A stretch of 64,000 bases of DNA from Prochlorococcus sp. AG-409-A10 (GTDB lineage Bacteria; Cyanobacteriota; Cyanobacteriia; PCC-6307; Cyanobiaceae). This document shows, one piece after another, positions 10,292 through 20,327 of the stretch; the stretch's first letter is position 1; every line of letters begins with the position of its first letter. The notes under the pieces are model-generated. The model did no database searches and was not told the DNA's origin. It saw only the letters and a list, made by a program, of their open reading frames with translations. The stretch is from contig QCJG01000004.1 of assembly GCA_003216175.1 (NCBI GenBank), positions 1 to 64,000 on the forward strand, in the 5' to 3' direction. A program made the translations under genes and the position numbers.

Positions 10292-10903
10292 TTATTGACC
10301 AGCCTGTTCAAGAACTCCTTTACTGCTTGGAATTTGACTTGATCTTCTAAGGTCAATTTCAGTAGCCATCCTAAGAGCTCTTGCAAAAGATTTAAAAGTA
10401 GCCTCAATTATGTGGTGTGTATTATTTCCAGCCAGTTGTCTGATGTGGAGAGTTAATCCACTATTACTCACAACAGCACCAAAAAATTCTTTAACCAACT
10501 CCGTATCATAAGTACCAACTTTTTGAGAAGGAATATCTAAATTAAAACTTAAATGTGGTCGACCGGAACAATCAACCACAACTTGAATAAGAGCTTCATC
10601 AAGTGGAGCTAAAAAATGACCAAAGCGTTTTATTCCAACTCGATCACCTAATGCTTTTGACAAGGCTTGTCCAATTGCAATCCCAACATCTTCATTGCTG
10701 TGATGATCGTCTATGTGAGTATCTCCATTAGCTCTTACTTCAATATCAAATAATCCATGACTAGATAATTGTTGGATCATATGGTCTAGAAAACCAATCC
10801 CTGTATTTGCAGTGCATTTCCCAGAACCATCAAGATCAATTTTCACAAAAACGTCAGTTTCCTTAGTTTTCCGGCTGATCTCACCTTCTCTAGCTTTTTT
10901 CAT
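10292..10903 (-). CDS. hisB: imidazoleglycerol-phosphate dehydratase
   Basis: Sixth step of histidine synthesis, converting imidazole glycerol phosphate to imidazole acetol phosphate. The 203-residue monofunctional form carries both manganese-site motifs of the repeated fold: [17 protein letters not shown] and [33 protein letters not shown] is also typical. There is no fused phosphatase domain, as expected outside the enterics. It sits 30 bases downstream of fabI on the same strand, a spacing that fits an operon although the pathways differ. Confidence 0.95.
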   Translation of the reverse strand: MKKAREGEISRKTKETDVFVKIDLDGSGKCTANTGIGFLDHMIQQLSSHGLFDIEVRANGDTHIDDHHSNEDVGIAIGQALSKALGDRVGIKRFGHFLAPLDEALIQVVVDCSGRPHLSFNLDIPSQKVGTYDTELVKEFFGAVVSNSGLTLHIRQLAGNNTHHIIEATFKSFARALRMATEIDLRRSSQIPSSKGVLEQAGQ

Positions 10904-10933
10904 ATTTGATCGGCAATTTGAGTTGGCTTGAAA

Positions 10934-11716
10934 TTACATTCCATTTATGCAATAACCTGCATCAACATAAACAGTTTGTCCTGATATACCACTCGAAAGA
11001 TCGCTAAGCAAGAAAGCAGCGGTATTGCCTACCTCGATTTGAGTAACGGTTCTCCTAAGGGGAGCTTTTTCTTCGACGTTATGAATCATGTCCAGAATTC
11101 CTCCAATAGCTGAACTCGCGAGAGTTCTTATTGGCCCAGCACTAATAGCATTCACTCGAACCTGATTTTCTGGACCAAGTTCTTCTGAAAGATATCTAAC
11201 GGATGCTTCCAAAGCTGCTTTCGCAACTCCCATTACGTTGTAATTGGGAATCGCTCTTTCTGCTCCTAAATAAGTCAAGGTGACTACGCCTGCACCTTTA
11301 CTGAAAAGAGGTTTTGCATATTTACATAGTGGGGCGAGTGAGTAAGCACTAATTTCTAGGGCTCTTGAGAATCCCTCTGAAGAAGTTGCGCTGTAATTAC
11401 CTACTAATTCTTCTTTCCCTGCAAAGGCTAGACAGTGAACTAATCCATCAACCTGTCCCCATTGATTTTTAATGGCTTCAAAGACTTCTTCGATTTGAGA
11501 AGAGTTTTGAACATTAAGTGGTAAGAACAGGCTTGGATTTAAAGGAGAAGTAAGTTCTTTTACTTTTGCTTCAAATCTACCTTTTTCGTCGGGCAAGTAT
11601 GTAATTCCTAGTTCAGCTCCAGCTGCTTTTAACTGTTGTGCAATGCCCCAGGCAATTGATCTGTTGTTTGCTATTCCTGTAACAAGGATTTTTTTGCCAC
11701 TAAGATCGAGAAGCAT
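10934..11716 (-). CDS. fabI: enoyl-[acyl-carrier-protein] reductase (NADH)
   Basis: Final reduction in each round of type II fatty acid synthesis. The 260-residue SDR protein shows the divergent FabI nucleotide motif VTGIANNRSIAWGIA rather than the classic TGxxxGIG, and the catalytic Tyr-x6-Lys in YNVMGVAKAALEAS. VRVNAISAGPIRTLASS is the conserved flipping-loop region. It heads a reverse-strand run (fabI, hisB, carotenoid oxygenase) and diverges from the thioredoxin-like gene across about 120 bases that must hold both promoters. Confidence 0.95.
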   Translation of the reverse strand: MLLDLSGKKILVTGIANNRSIAWGIAQQLKAAGAELGITYLPDEKGRFEAKVKELTSPLNPSLFLPLNVQNSSQIEEVFEAIKNQWGQVDGLVHCLAFAGKEELVGNYSATSSEGFSRALEISAYSLAPLCKYAKPLFSKGAGVVTLTYLGAERAIPNYNVMGVAKAALEASVRYLSEELGPENQVRVNAISAGPIRTLASSAIGGILDMIHNVEEKAPLRRTVTQIEVGNTAAFLLSDLSSGISGQTVYVDAGYCINGM

Positions 11717-11836
11717 CTTTTGGACTCATTTGGTTAGTATTACTTATTGTCCCTTATTTAGGGTTAAGACTCATAGTTAAATGAATATATAGTTAAAAGT
11801 TTTGTAATCCATTAAACCCTCAAAAGTATAAGAATC

Positions 11837-12457
11837 ATGGTTCGAACAGCCTCAACAATGCTTCCATTAGGAACTCAATTACCTGCTTTTAAGTTAGGTG
11901 TGGTTTCAGGCTTGAACCTCGCTCCAGATGATTCTTTAAAAGGTCTTGGTCATATCAGTAGTTTTGAATTAACAAAAAGACCATTGTTTTTGATGGTCAT
12001 ATGCGCTCATTGTCCATTTGTTAAACATGTAGAAAGTGGAATCACAAATTTATTCAATTCTTTTGGTGATGACGTTCAATTTTTGGCTATTTCTAGCAAT
12101 AGCTTAAAAACACACCCGCAAGACGCTCCAGAATTCCTAGCCTTTCAAGCTAATCAACTGGGATGGAAGTTTCCATATTTATTTGATTCTGATCAAGAAT
12201 TAGCAAAGGCGCTTAAAGCGGCATGTACGCCCGATTTTTATATTTTTTGGCCTTCTCCAGATGGAGGCTCAACATTGAGATATAGGGGACAAATGGACGG
12301 AAGTCGTCCTGGGAATGAAATACCTGTTTCTGGTGATGATATTCGTCAAGCACTCAGATCATTATTAAAAGGAGAAGATATTTCAGCTAATCAAAAACCT
12401 TCTATTGGTTGCAACATCAAATGGCATCCTGGTATGGAGCCTGAGTGGTTTGGATGA
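11837..12457 (+). CDS. thioredoxin-fold, peroxiredoxin-like protein
   Basis: A 206-residue AhpC/TSA-like protein with a redox CxxC in VICAHCPFVKH (about residues 55-65). CTPDFYIF later is a cis-Pro-type segment with another Cys. The family is widespread in cyanobacteria and labelled thioredoxin family or redoxin; the partner and substrate are unknown. No signal peptide is evident, so it is probably cytosolic. It diverges from fabI and lies 53 bases upstream of the aminotransferase gene on the same strand. Confidence 0.78.
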   Translation: MVRTASTMLPLGTQLPAFKLGVVSGLNLAPDDSLKGLGHISSFELTKRPLFLMVICAHCPFVKHVESGITNLFNSFGDDVQFLAISSNSLKTHPQDAPEFLAFQANQLGWKFPYLFDSDQELAKALKAACTPDFYIFWPSPDGGSTLRYRGQMDGSRPGNEIPVSGDDIRQALRSLLKGEDISANQKPSIGCNIKWHPGMEPEWFG

Positions 12458-12510
12458 ATTAATGCTTTTCTTTTTGATTGTTCATTGTTGCAACTTAATT
12501 TAATATAGTT

Positions 12511-13680
12511 ATGCAAATACCTCCTTTCAGCCTTGAAGCGCAAATTTCTGAAATTGGAGCAGAGATTGAAGAAGCTTTAATAAAGGTTTTTAGAAGCGGA
12601 AAATATATTGGAGGAGAAGAAGTAACTTGCTTCGAAAAAGCTTTTGCAGTAGCTACAGAAACTTCTTACTCAGTTAGTTGTAATAGTGGAACTGATGCAT
12701 TAATTCTTGCTTTAAGATCACTAAATATTGGACAAGGAGATGAGGTGATCACCTCATCATTTAGTTTTTTTGCTACTGCAGAAGCAATTACAACTGTTGG
12801 AGCTAGGCCGGTTTTTGTAGATATTGACCCTGAAAATTATCTTATGGATCTGGATTTAATAGAAAAAGCAATAACTTCTAGAACAAAAGCTATTTTGCCC
12901 GTGCATTTGTTTGGTCATCCTCTAGATATGGAAAAAATAATGGCAATTGCTGAAGAAAAAAATCTAAAGGTTATAGAAGATTGTGCGCAAGCGGCTGGTG
13001 CGCATTGGCGAGGTAAACCCGTAGGAAGTTATGGGGATGTAGGTTGTTTTAGCTTTTTTCCTACTAAAAATTTAGGAGCAGCAGGAGATGGAGGAGCCAT
13101 AACTACTAATGATTTTAATCTGGCAAAAACAATTAGGGAATTAGCTATTCATGGTATGCCAAAGAGATATTTTCATACAAAAATTGGATATAATAGTAGA
13201 CTTGATTCATTACAAGCTGCAATCCTAAATGTTAAATTAACTCGATTAAATAAATGGATAGAGCAAAGAAAAGCAATAGCAATTAATTATATAAGTAAGT
13301 TGTCAACTATAGAATCGATTGAACTACCTTCTAATAATTTGATCAATAATTCTGGTCATTCTTGGAATCAATTTGTAATAAAAGTAATTGATAATTCTTT
13401 TGTGAAAAATATAAGATTATCTTCAGAAGATATTTTGGATAATTCAAATAGAGATAAATTTAAAGCTGAACTTCAAAGACTGGGAGTAAATACAATAATT
13501 TATTATCCAATACCCATACATCTACAACCTGCATATAAAGCATTAGGATATAAAGAAGGATCTCTGCCTATTACTGAGAAAGTATGTAGTCAGGTGATTA
13601 GCTTGCCTATTTTCCCCGAGTTAAAATCTATTCAGCAATCATATGTTATTGATAAAATAAAGGAAATATTTAAAAAATAA
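12511..13680 (+). CDS. DegT/DnrJ/EryC1 family PLP-dependent aminotransferase
   Basis: A sugar aminotransferase-type enzyme of 389 residues. It carries the N-terminal CNSGTDALILALRSL cofactor segment, the aspartate motif VIEDCAQAAGA, and the PLP lysine in FSFFPTKNLGAAGDGGA. The C-terminal PIPIHLQPAYKALGY stretch closes the active site in the family. Such enzymes transfer an amino group to keto-sugars for surface polysaccharides. The sugar cannot be assigned, and no other polysaccharide gene is adjacent. It ends 4 bases from the convergent photolyase. Confidence 0.87.
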   Translation: MQIPPFSLEAQISEIGAEIEEALIKVFRSGKYIGGEEVTCFEKAFAVATETSYSVSCNSGTDALILALRSLNIGQGDEVITSSFSFFATAEAITTVGARPVFVDIDPENYLMDLDLIEKAITSRTKAILPVHLFGHPLDMEKIMAIAEEKNLKVIEDCAQAAGAHWRGKPVGSYGDVGCFSFFPTKNLGAAGDGGAITTNDFNLAKTIRELAIHGMPKRYFHTKIGYNSRLDSLQAAILNVKLTRLNKWIEQRKAIAINYISKLSTIESIELPSNNLINNSGHSWNQFVIKVIDNSFVKNIRLSSEDILDNSNRDKFKAELQRLGVNTIIYYPIPIHLQPAYKALGYKEGSLPITEKVCSQVISLPIFPELKSIQQSYVIDKIKEIFKK

Positions 13681-13684
13681 TCTA

Positions 13685-15163
13685 TTAAATATTTGAATAT
13701 AATTCTTTGAAGATTAATGTTTGATTTTTATGATTTATTATAGGTTTTGGATATCCATTTCTCTCAGGAGAAATTATTTCACCTGAAAGTAAATTAGGCG
13801 TTGAAATGTGTGATAACTCCGGAATCCATTTTCGTATATAATTACCATTTTCGTCGAATTTAGAAGCTTGTCTAAAAGGATTGAATATTCTCATAGGTTT
13901 TGGATCCATTCCACTGCTGGCACTCCATTGCCAGCCTCCATTATTTGATGCAAGGTCACCATCAACTAATCTTTTCATGAAGAAAAGTTCTCCCCATCTC
14001 CAATCAATTAATAGGTCTTTTACTAGAAAAGAGGCGACAATCATTCTGCAACGATTATGCATCCATCCAGAACGATTAAGTTGTCTCATTGCAGCATCAA
14101 TTATTGGGATACCAGTCAATCCATTTTTCCATGCTTTAAACCAATCAGGTTTATTTTGCCATGGGAAATTTAACCATTTTTCTCTATATGGACCCTTCTC
14201 AAGTTCTGGGAAATTAATGAGGGCATTTTGATAAAACTCTCTCCAAGCAAGTTCCTTTATCCATGTATTAATTGAATTTTCTTGATCTTCATCAATTATA
14301 ATATTTTTTGATATTTGAGCCCCGTTCCATACAGCTCTACAACTTATTGTACCTAAACTTAAGGCAGCACTTAGATTAGACGTAGATTCTAAAGATGGAA
14401 TATCTCTTGCTTGATTATATGAATTTATACTCCCTGAATGTATGAAAAAGTTTAATTGCTTTATTGACTCTGATTCTCCTGGTTTACAAGGACAAAGATT
14501 AGTATACTTAAATCTATTTGACGAAAGTAAATCGTAAATAGAGTTGCTTTTTCTGATAATGCAATAATTTAAATCAGAATTTTTAATTGATGATACTTCT
14601 CTTTTATCGAGACCTGTTATTTTTGTAGGTGTTGATGAGATCTGTATTAAACTATTATCTAATAAGTTGGTTTTATTAATTATATCAATCCATTTGCGAT
14701 AGAAAGGTCCATACACTTTATAAGGTTCGTTATTGTTCGTTCTAAGGTCGTCTGGACTAACAAGTAATTGATCTAAAAATGTATATACTTTTCTTTTTGC
14801 ATTTGAAAGTAATTCTGTAATTTTTTTATCTCTATAGATTTCATAAGGCTCGAAATTTTTGTTCCAGTAAATACAGTCAGCATTGATTAATTCAGCTAAC
14901 TTAGAAATTAATTTACTTGGGTCTCCATTCAAAATTAATAAGCTACTTCCTCTTCTTTCCCAATTCCTTTGGAGCTCTAAAAGGCTTTCTCCTAAAAACC
15001 AATTTTTTGCCTCAGATGTATTCCTATTTGGATCTAATAGATTTGGATCTAAAATATATACGCCAATCAGGTTTTTTGAGTTTTTAGATGCTTCGAAAAG
15101 ACCGATATTGTCTTCAACTCTTAAATCTCTTCTATGCCAAAATATTGATCGAAACTTTGTCAT
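13685..15163 (-). CDS. phrB: deoxyribodipyrimidine photolyase / cryptochrome family
   Basis: A 492-residue flavoprotein that uses blue light to split cyclobutane pyrimidine dimers. The N-terminal antenna domain begins FWHRRDLRVEDNIGLF. The FAD-binding helical domain includes WIKELAWREFYQNAL, GIPIIDAAMRQLNRSGWMHN and WQWSASSGMDPKPMRIFNP, the last containing the tryptophans of the electron chain. The pattern fits class I CPD photolyase; a cryptochrome role is possible but less likely. The start overlaps the stop of the upstream NUDIX gene by 4 bases (ATGA). Confidence 0.92.
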   Translation of the reverse strand: MTKFRSIFWHRRDLRVEDNIGLFEASKNSKNLIGVYILDPNLLDPNRNTSEAKNWFLGESLLELQRNWERRGSSLLILNGDPSKLISKLAELINADCIYWNKNFEPYEIYRDKKITELLSNAKRKVYTFLDQLLVSPDDLRTNNNEPYKVYGPFYRKWIDIINKTNLLDNSLIQISSTPTKITGLDKREVSSIKNSDLNYCIIRKSNSIYDLLSSNRFKYTNLCPCKPGESESIKQLNFFIHSGSINSYNQARDIPSLESTSNLSAALSLGTISCRAVWNGAQISKNIIIDEDQENSINTWIKELAWREFYQNALINFPELEKGPYREKWLNFPWQNKPDWFKAWKNGLTGIPIIDAAMRQLNRSGWMHNRCRMIVASFLVKDLLIDWRWGELFFMKRLVDGDLASNNGGWQWSASSGMDPKPMRIFNPFRQASKFDENGNYIRKWIPELSHISTPNLLSGEIISPERNGYPKPIINHKNQTLIFKELYSNI

Positions 15164-15720
15164 TTTTTATTCAAGATTTGGCATGCTCTGAACCATGCAG
15201 TAATAGTTTTCCCATCTAGTGATTCTTCTCCACTTGCAATAATTTCATTTAACTTTTCGGGGATGATTTTTAAGACTTCAATATCTTCATCTGCATCACC
15301 CTCAGGTTTATGCTCAAGTTTAGTTAAATCTCTTGCAAGGAAAAGATGAATTGTTTCGTCTGAATATCCTGGACAAGGAAGCATTTCTCCAAGATTGTCC
15401 CATCTTTTTGCAGAGTAACCACTTTCTTCTTGAACTTCTCTTTTAATCGATTCAAGTGGGCTTTCACCTGCTTCTAAGGTTCCAGCTGGAAACTCAAGAA
15501 TTCTTCTTGAGCAAGCAAACCTATATTGACGAAGAATAACGACTTCTCCAGAATCTGTTATTGGTACTGCCAATGCGGCTCCTGGATGACGAATGATCCC
15601 AAATTCGCCCTCCATTGAATTAGGTAAAATAAATTTATTAATTTCAAAGCGAATTTTTTTTGCATCAAGACTAGCTTTTGTCTCAATAATTTTTGAGGGT
15701 TCAGGTCCTGGAATAGACAT
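15160..15720 (-). CDS. NUDIX hydrolase, ADP-sugar pyrophosphatase-like
   Basis: A 186-residue protein whose NUDIX box AGTLEAGESPLESIKREVQEESGY (cited only by its key residues G, E, REVQEE, G) follows the standard G-x5-E-x7-REUxEExGU pattern. The fold and the preceding VVILRQYRFACSRRILEFP match ADP-ribose or ADP-sugar pyrophosphatases. The 4-base overlap with the photolyase start makes co-translation likely. Upstream, folK lies on the same strand with a 69-base gap. The exact nucleotide substrate is unknown. Confidence 0.86.
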   Translation of the reverse strand: MSIPGPEPSKIIETKASLDAKKIRFEINKFILPNSMEGEFGIIRHPGAALAVPITDSGEVVILRQYRFACSRRILEFPAGTLEAGESPLESIKREVQEESGYSAKRWDNLGEMLPCPGYSDETIHLFLARDLTKLEHKPEGDADEDIEVLKIIPEKLNEIIASGEESLDGKTITAWFRACQILNKK

Positions 15721-15789
15721 TCATTTTTTTCCTATTCATACAGGATGACTGATTTTTTTAAAAAAGGTTGGTGATTATTGTTACGAGTT

Positions 15790-16371
15790 TTATTCAGGCC
15801 AAATGTTTTGAGAATTGATTCTTTTCGGTTTACCTTGAGCCTTTGATAAAACTTCTGCAAGGGGAATTAAAACAAAGTTTCTTTCACTTAATCTGGGGTG
15901 AGGCAAAATCAGAGCTTCTGTATTTATCTGTAGTCCTCCCCAAGAAATGAAGTCAATATCTAATGATCTTGGCCCCCAAAAGACTTCTGTATTTTCTCTT
16001 TCCCTACCTGCGATTTTTTCTAGTTCTAAAAATTTTTTCATTAAACAGATAGCTGCTTTTTTATTTGGGGTTACTGAGGCAAAGCCCTCTCCCTCTACAA
16101 CAAGCACGGTATTAATAAATCTTGGTTGATCAATTGGTCCCCCTAAAGGATCAGTCTCAAATAGAGGCGCCCATTCAAAAGATAAAGACTTATCAATATT
16201 TTGGGTGTGGATTTGTGGGCGATTTAAAGCAATATTCCACTCAATTATACTTTTTTCTATTTGCGGCCTCATTACAGCGATTGTTCTTATGGGATCTCCA
16301 AGAATGCCAGGGGTATTTGCGCCTATTGAGATGACGAGTTTCAATTCTGTTTTTTGTTTTGCATAAGTCAT
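15790..16371 (-). CDS. folK: HPPK, 6-hydroxymethyl-7,8-dihydropterin pyrophosphokinase
   Basis: Transfers pyrophosphate from ATP to hydroxymethyldihydropterin in folate synthesis. The 193-residue protein contains the HPPK signature WGPRSLDIDFISWGG, the N-terminal ISIGANTPG and the C-terminal LPHPRLSERNFVLIPLAEV. The middle (DPLGGPIDQPRFINTVL) also follows the family. It diverges from chlD with only 26 bases between the annotated starts, so the true chlD start may lie further in, or the promoters overlap the genes. Confidence 0.92.
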   Translation of the reverse strand: MTYAKQKTELKLVISIGANTPGILGDPIRTIAVMRPQIEKSIIEWNIALNRPQIHTQNIDKSLSFEWAPLFETDPLGGPIDQPRFINTVLVVEGEGFASVTPNKKAAICLMKKFLELEKIAGRERENTEVFWGPRSLDIDFISWGGLQINTEALILPHPRLSERNFVLIPLAEVLSKAQGKPKRINSQNIWPE

Positions 16372-16397
16372 GCGAATATTAAGAGACTTTTAAAAAT

Positions 16398-18563
16398 TTG
16401 CTTGATTTATCCGACCCAATGGTTTCCAGTGGATTGAAAAACAACAATATGTCTCCGGCTTCAAATGAGGGTGTTGTCATGGATAGGGCTAATCGTTCTT
16501 TCCCTTTGGCCGCAATTACAGGTCATGGAACATTAAAGCTTGCTTTAATGCTCGCTGCAGTTGATCCAGGTTTGGGAGGAGTAATAATCGCTGGTGGTCG
16601 TGGTACTGGTAAATCTGTTTTGGCTAGAGGGTTACATGCCCTTCTCCCTCCGATTGAAATAATTGATTTAGAAAAATTAGCTAATAATGATGATGATTCA
16701 TTTGTTTATCCAGCAGGTAGAAATTTAGATCCTTCTTTTTCAGGGGAGTGGGATGATTTGACTAAAAAGTTAATTATAAAAAATAGAGGAAGTCTTGAAA
16801 ATATTAATGACTTAGAAAATATCCCTAAGAAAGTTGTTTCTGCCCCTTTTATACAGGTTCCTTTAGGAGTAACAGAGGATAGACTTGTTGGTGCTGTTGA
16901 TGTCGCTGCTTCATTATCAAGCGGAACGCCAGTATTTCAGCCTGGTTTGCTAGCTGAAGCTCACAGAGGAGTTTTGTATATAGACGAGTTGAATTTATTG
17001 GATGATGGCATTGTTAATCTTCTTTTGGCTTCAGTAGGGGCAGGTGAAAATAGAGTCGAACGAGAAGGATTGAGCCTAAGTCACCCTTGCCGCCCTTTAT
17101 TGATTGCCACTTACAACCCTGAAGAGGGTGCATTGAGAGACCATCTGTTGGACCGATTTGCAATTGTGTTGTCTGCCGATCAATTAATTACAAATGAACA
17201 AAGAGTTGAAATAACTCAGTCTGCCATTTCTCATGGTCAATCTAGTGAAGCTTTTTCTAAAAAATGGTCAGAAGAAACAGAATCTCTATCAACGCAATTA
17301 CTTTTGGCAAGGCAATGGCTCCCAGATGTTCAAATTAGTGAGGATCAAATTGAATACTTAGTTTTAGAAGCTATTCGAGGAGGTGTAGAGGGACATAGAT
17401 CAGAGCTTTATGCAGTAAGAGTTGCGAAGGCTCATGCCGCTTTATCTGGCAGAGATTCTGTAGACGCAGAAGATTTAAAAGCTGCAGTAAGACTTGTAAT
17501 TGCTCCCAGGGCTATGCAAATGCCTTCAGAAGAGGAGATGGAGCCCCCAGCGCCAGAAGATCAGCAGCCACCCCCTCCACCTCCTGAAGACTCTGAAGAT
17601 AATAATGAACAAGAAGAACAAGAAGAAGATCAGGAAGAGGACCAAGATGAAGAGTCATCTCCACCAATACCGGAGGAATTCATGCTAGATCCGGAAGCAT
17701 GTGCTGTTGATCCTGATTTGTTGCTTTTTTCATCTACTAAATCAAAGAGTGGAAATAGCGGAAGTCGATCAGCTGTTTTAAGTGATAATCGAGGGAGATA
17801 CGTAAAACCAATTCTTCCAAGAGGTCCTGTGAGAAGAATTGCAGTTGATGCAACTTTAAGAGCTGCGGCTCCTTATCAGAAAGCTAGAAGGGAAAGAGAA
17901 CCTAATAGAAAAGTTATTGTTGAGGAAGGGGATTTGCGCGCAAAATTATTGCAGCGTAAGGCAGGTGCATTAGTAATTTTCTTGGTTGATGCAAGTGGTT
18001 CAATGGCTCTAAATAGGATGCAAAGTGCAAAGGGAGCTGTTATTCGTTTGTTAACCGAGGCTTATGAAAACAGAGATGAAGTTTCTCTAATACCTTTCAG
18101 AGGGGAGCAAGCAGAAGTTTTACTTCCGCCAACTAGATCAATTACTGCTGCAAAAAGGAGACTTGAGGCAATGCCATGTGGTGGTGGATCTCCACTCGCT
18201 CATGGTTTGACTCAGGCTGCAAGAGTAGGAGCAAATGCTATGGCTACAGGAGATCTCGGACAGGTGGTCGTAGTAGCAATTACAGATGGTAGAGGAAACG
18301 TTCCATTAAGTACTTCATTAGGCCAACCAGTTCTTGATGGGGAGACTCCCCCTGACTTGAAGGAAGAAGTTATTGATGTGGCTTCGCGCTATCGAGCGCT
18401 TGGTATCAAACTGCTTGTAATTGATACAGAAAGAAAGTTTATTGCAAGTGGTATGGGTAAAGACTTGGCTGAGGCGTCTGGAGGTAAATATGTTCAATTA
18501 CCAAAGGCAAGTGATAAAGCTATTGCTTCAATCGCAATGGATGCAATTAATAGTGTGACCTGA
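16398..18563 (+). CDS. chlD: magnesium chelatase subunit D
   Basis: Part of the ChlH-ChlI-ChlD complex that inserts Mg2+ into protoporphyrin IX, the first committed step of chlorophyll synthesis. The AAA+ part resembles ChlI with Walker A GGRGTGKS at residues 66-73 and [19 protein letters not shown]. An acidic, proline-rich linker follows (about 370-420), then a von Willebrand A domain with the MIDAS motif VDASGSMA. The frame opens with TTG at 16398; an ATG seven codons in (16419) or further downstream may be the real start, because conservation begins near [11 protein letters not shown]. Confidence 0.94.
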   Translation: MLDLSDPMVSSGLKNNNMSPASNEGVVMDRANRSFPLAAITGHGTLKLALMLAAVDPGLGGVIIAGGRGTGKSVLARGLHALLPPIEIIDLEKLANNDDDSFVYPAGRNLDPSFSGEWDDLTKKLIIKNRGSLENINDLENIPKKVVSAPFIQVPLGVTEDRLVGAVDVAASLSSGTPVFQPGLLAEAHRGVLYIDELNLLDDGIVNLLLASVGAGENRVEREGLSLSHPCRPLLIATYNPEEGALRDHLLDRFAIVLSADQLITNEQRVEITQSAISHGQSSEAFSKKWSEETESLSTQLLLARQWLPDVQISEDQIEYLVLEAIRGGVEGHRSELYAVRVAKAHAALSGRDSVDAEDLKAAVRLVIAPRAMQMPSEEEMEPPAPEDQQPPPPPPEDSEDNNEQEEQEEDQEEDQDEESSPPIPEEFMLDPEACAVDPDLLLFSSTKSKSGNSGSRSAVLSDNRGRYVKPILPRGPVRRIAVDATLRAAAPYQKARREREPNRKVIVEEGDLRAKLLQRKAGALVIFLVDASGSMALNRMQSAKGAVIRLLTEAYENRDEVSLIPFRGEQAEVLLPPTRSITAAKRRLEAMPCGGGSPLAHGLTQAARVGANAMATGDLGQVVVVAITDGRGNVPLSTSLGQPVLDGETPPDLKEEVIDVASRYRALGIKLLVIDTERKFIASGMGKDLAEASGGKYVQLPKASDKAIASIAMDAINSVT

Positions 18564-18573
18564 AACTGTTTTT

Positions 18574-19419
18574 TTAAGGATATATATCATCAAATAATTT
18601 ACTCAAACCTATAGTTACCCTTTTTAGAGCATCTATAAGTTCTTTGTCTTTCATAATATTTCCCATATTTGAACTCATTTGGTCAATTTTCTTAGTTAGA
18701 GAACTAGATGTTGAGGCAAGTTCCTGAATATCTTTTAAAGTCTTAGGATTGTCTAGGCTTTTAAGAATATTATTTAAATGAAAAGAAGCTTCTGTTAGTT
18801 CAGAAATTATAGGTTTTGCTCTTATAAGTTCTGATTTAGATAACAAGACAAGTTCATCAAGATTGGCTTGGGTTCTATCAAATTGTTGAATAGATTCTGA
18901 TACTTTATTTACTATTGCTTGTCTATCGGCTTCATCAATAATTCCATTTATACCCTCTGTTAAGCTTGATATGCTAACCATTTCAACACCTTTAATCTTA
19001 TCTCCACTACATAATATTTTTTTGTTAGAGCAATTTTTATTGATTGTAATTAGTTCGTTTTTGGTTAATGATTTTCCTAATGATACTAGGGCTAATTGAG
19101 CATCTCCTCCAAGCATAGAACTTGTAACTATTTTAGCAATTACAGGTTTCTCTAAAATTAGATTATCATTATTTAATTTAATTTTAGTTTCAACAGTGTT
19201 TGGAGTAAAAGTTATCTTTTGCACAGATCCAACAATGATTCCCCGATAAGTAACTGGAGACATCTTGGCAAGACCACTTGCATCTTTGAAGCTTGCAGAT
19301 ATTTCCCAGGTTTTAGAACCTAAACGAAAATCTCTTAACCAAAGCATTGCTCCTGAAAAGATAACTAATCCACCTAATAGTGAAAAACCAACAAACGCAT
19401 CTCGTAAACTTCTACGCAT
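18574..19419 (-). CDS. MCE/MlaD family lipid-transport protein
   Basis: A 281-residue protein with one N-terminal transmembrane helix (about residues 9-27) followed by an MCE domain (about 36-115, including SPVTYRGIIVGSVQKI) and a helical C-terminal tail. MlaD/TGD2-like proteins bind phospholipid and channel it across the envelope as part of an ABC transporter. Two cysteines within NCSNKKILCSG are a possible disulfide. It lies 4 bases downstream of the ATPase gene. No MlaE-type permease is adjacent, which is common in cyanobacteria. Confidence 0.83.
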   Translation of the reverse strand: MRRSLRDAFVGFSLLGGLVIFSGAMLWLRDFRLGSKTWEISASFKDASGLAKMSPVTYRGIIVGSVQKITFTPNTVETKIKLNNDNLILEKPVIAKIVTSSMLGGDAQLALVSLGKSLTKNELITINKNCSNKKILCSGDKIKGVEMVSISSLTEGINGIIDEADRQAIVNKVSESIQQFDRTQANLDELVLLSKSELIRAKPIISELTEASFHLNNILKSLDNPKTLKDIQELASTSSSLTKKIDQMSSNMGNIMKDKELIDALKRVTIGLSKLFDDIYP

Positions 19420-19423
19420 AAAT

Positions 19424-20260
19424 TTATAAGTCCTCAGGTTGCATTGGTCCTCGAAGATTACCTGTGCGAAATTGTTTTACATAGGAATTTTCACTTTGTT
19501 TAAATTGATCTATAGATCCATCCCATTTAAACTCTCCATCGTAAAGCAAAATAACTCTATTAGCTGTTCTTTCAATTGTACTTGAAACGTGACTTACAAC
19601 GATTGAACAACCCTCCGCAGCATCAGTTGTTTTAATAATTAGATCTTCAATTCGAGTACAAGCTATAGGATCTAAACCAGCAGTTGGTTCGTCATATAAA
19701 AGAAGTGGAATAGAGTCTTTTCCAGTCTTGGAATCACTAATTAATGCACGAGCAAAACTTACTCTTTTTTGCATCCCCCCACTAAGTTGATTTGGAAATT
19801 TTTCTGCAACATCATATAAACCTACTTTCTGTAAACAACTTATGACTTTTTTGTCGATAATGTCTTCGGAAAAAACTTTCTGCTTTTCAAGCAAAAAACC
19901 TACATTTTCCCTAACTGTTAATGATGCTAATAATGCTGGGTTTTGAAAAACTAACCTCACATCGGGAGGGTTGTTTTGATCAAGCCTTAAATAATTTTGC
20001 TCAATACCTGATATTTGAAGGCTTCCTTTGGAAGGTAAGAGCAATCCAGCGAGGAGGCGAAGTATTGTTGACTTGCCTGAGCCAGATGGACCAACAATTG
20101 CCAATCTCTCTCCAGCACGCATGGCAAGATTGACTTGATTGAGAACTATATTTGATCCCAGTTCTACACTGAGATCTTTCATCAACATTACTTGAGTGTT
20201 TTTTGGCACACTCTCTCCTAATGTTTGTTTACCTATCTCATTTTGTATGAGATAGGTCAA
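19424..20260 (-). CDS. ABC transporter ATP-binding protein, MlaF/TGD3-like
   Basis: A 278-residue ATPase with Walker A GPSGSGKST, the signature LSGGMQKRVSFARAL and Walker B LLLYDEPTAGLDP. The best context match is the MlaF/TGD3 group because an MCE protein gene follows directly with a 4-base gap. Together they would energise lipid exchange between cell membranes, possibly including thylakoid supply. The N-terminal about 25 residues precede the conserved core, so an internal Met (residue 26 or 28) is an alternative start. Confidence 0.86.
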   Translation of the reverse strand: MTYLIQNEIGKQTLGESVPKNTQVMLMKDLSVELGSNIVLNQVNLAMRAGERLAIVGPSGSGKSTILRLLAGLLLPSKGSLQISGIEQNYLRLDQNNPPDVRLVFQNPALLASLTVRENVGFLLEKQKVFSEDIIDKKVISCLQKVGLYDVAEKFPNQLSGGMQKRVSFARALISDSKTGKDSIPLLLYDEPTAGLDPIACTRIEDLIIKTTDAAEGCSIVVSHVSSTIERTANRVILLYDGEFKWDGSIDQFKQSENSYVKQFRTGNLRGPMQPEDL

Positions 20261-20327
20261 TTGGGAAGTTTAATTTGAGTTTATATGAATTAATTATGTA
20301 GGTCTCTTTGTTGAAATCTTCTCTAAC

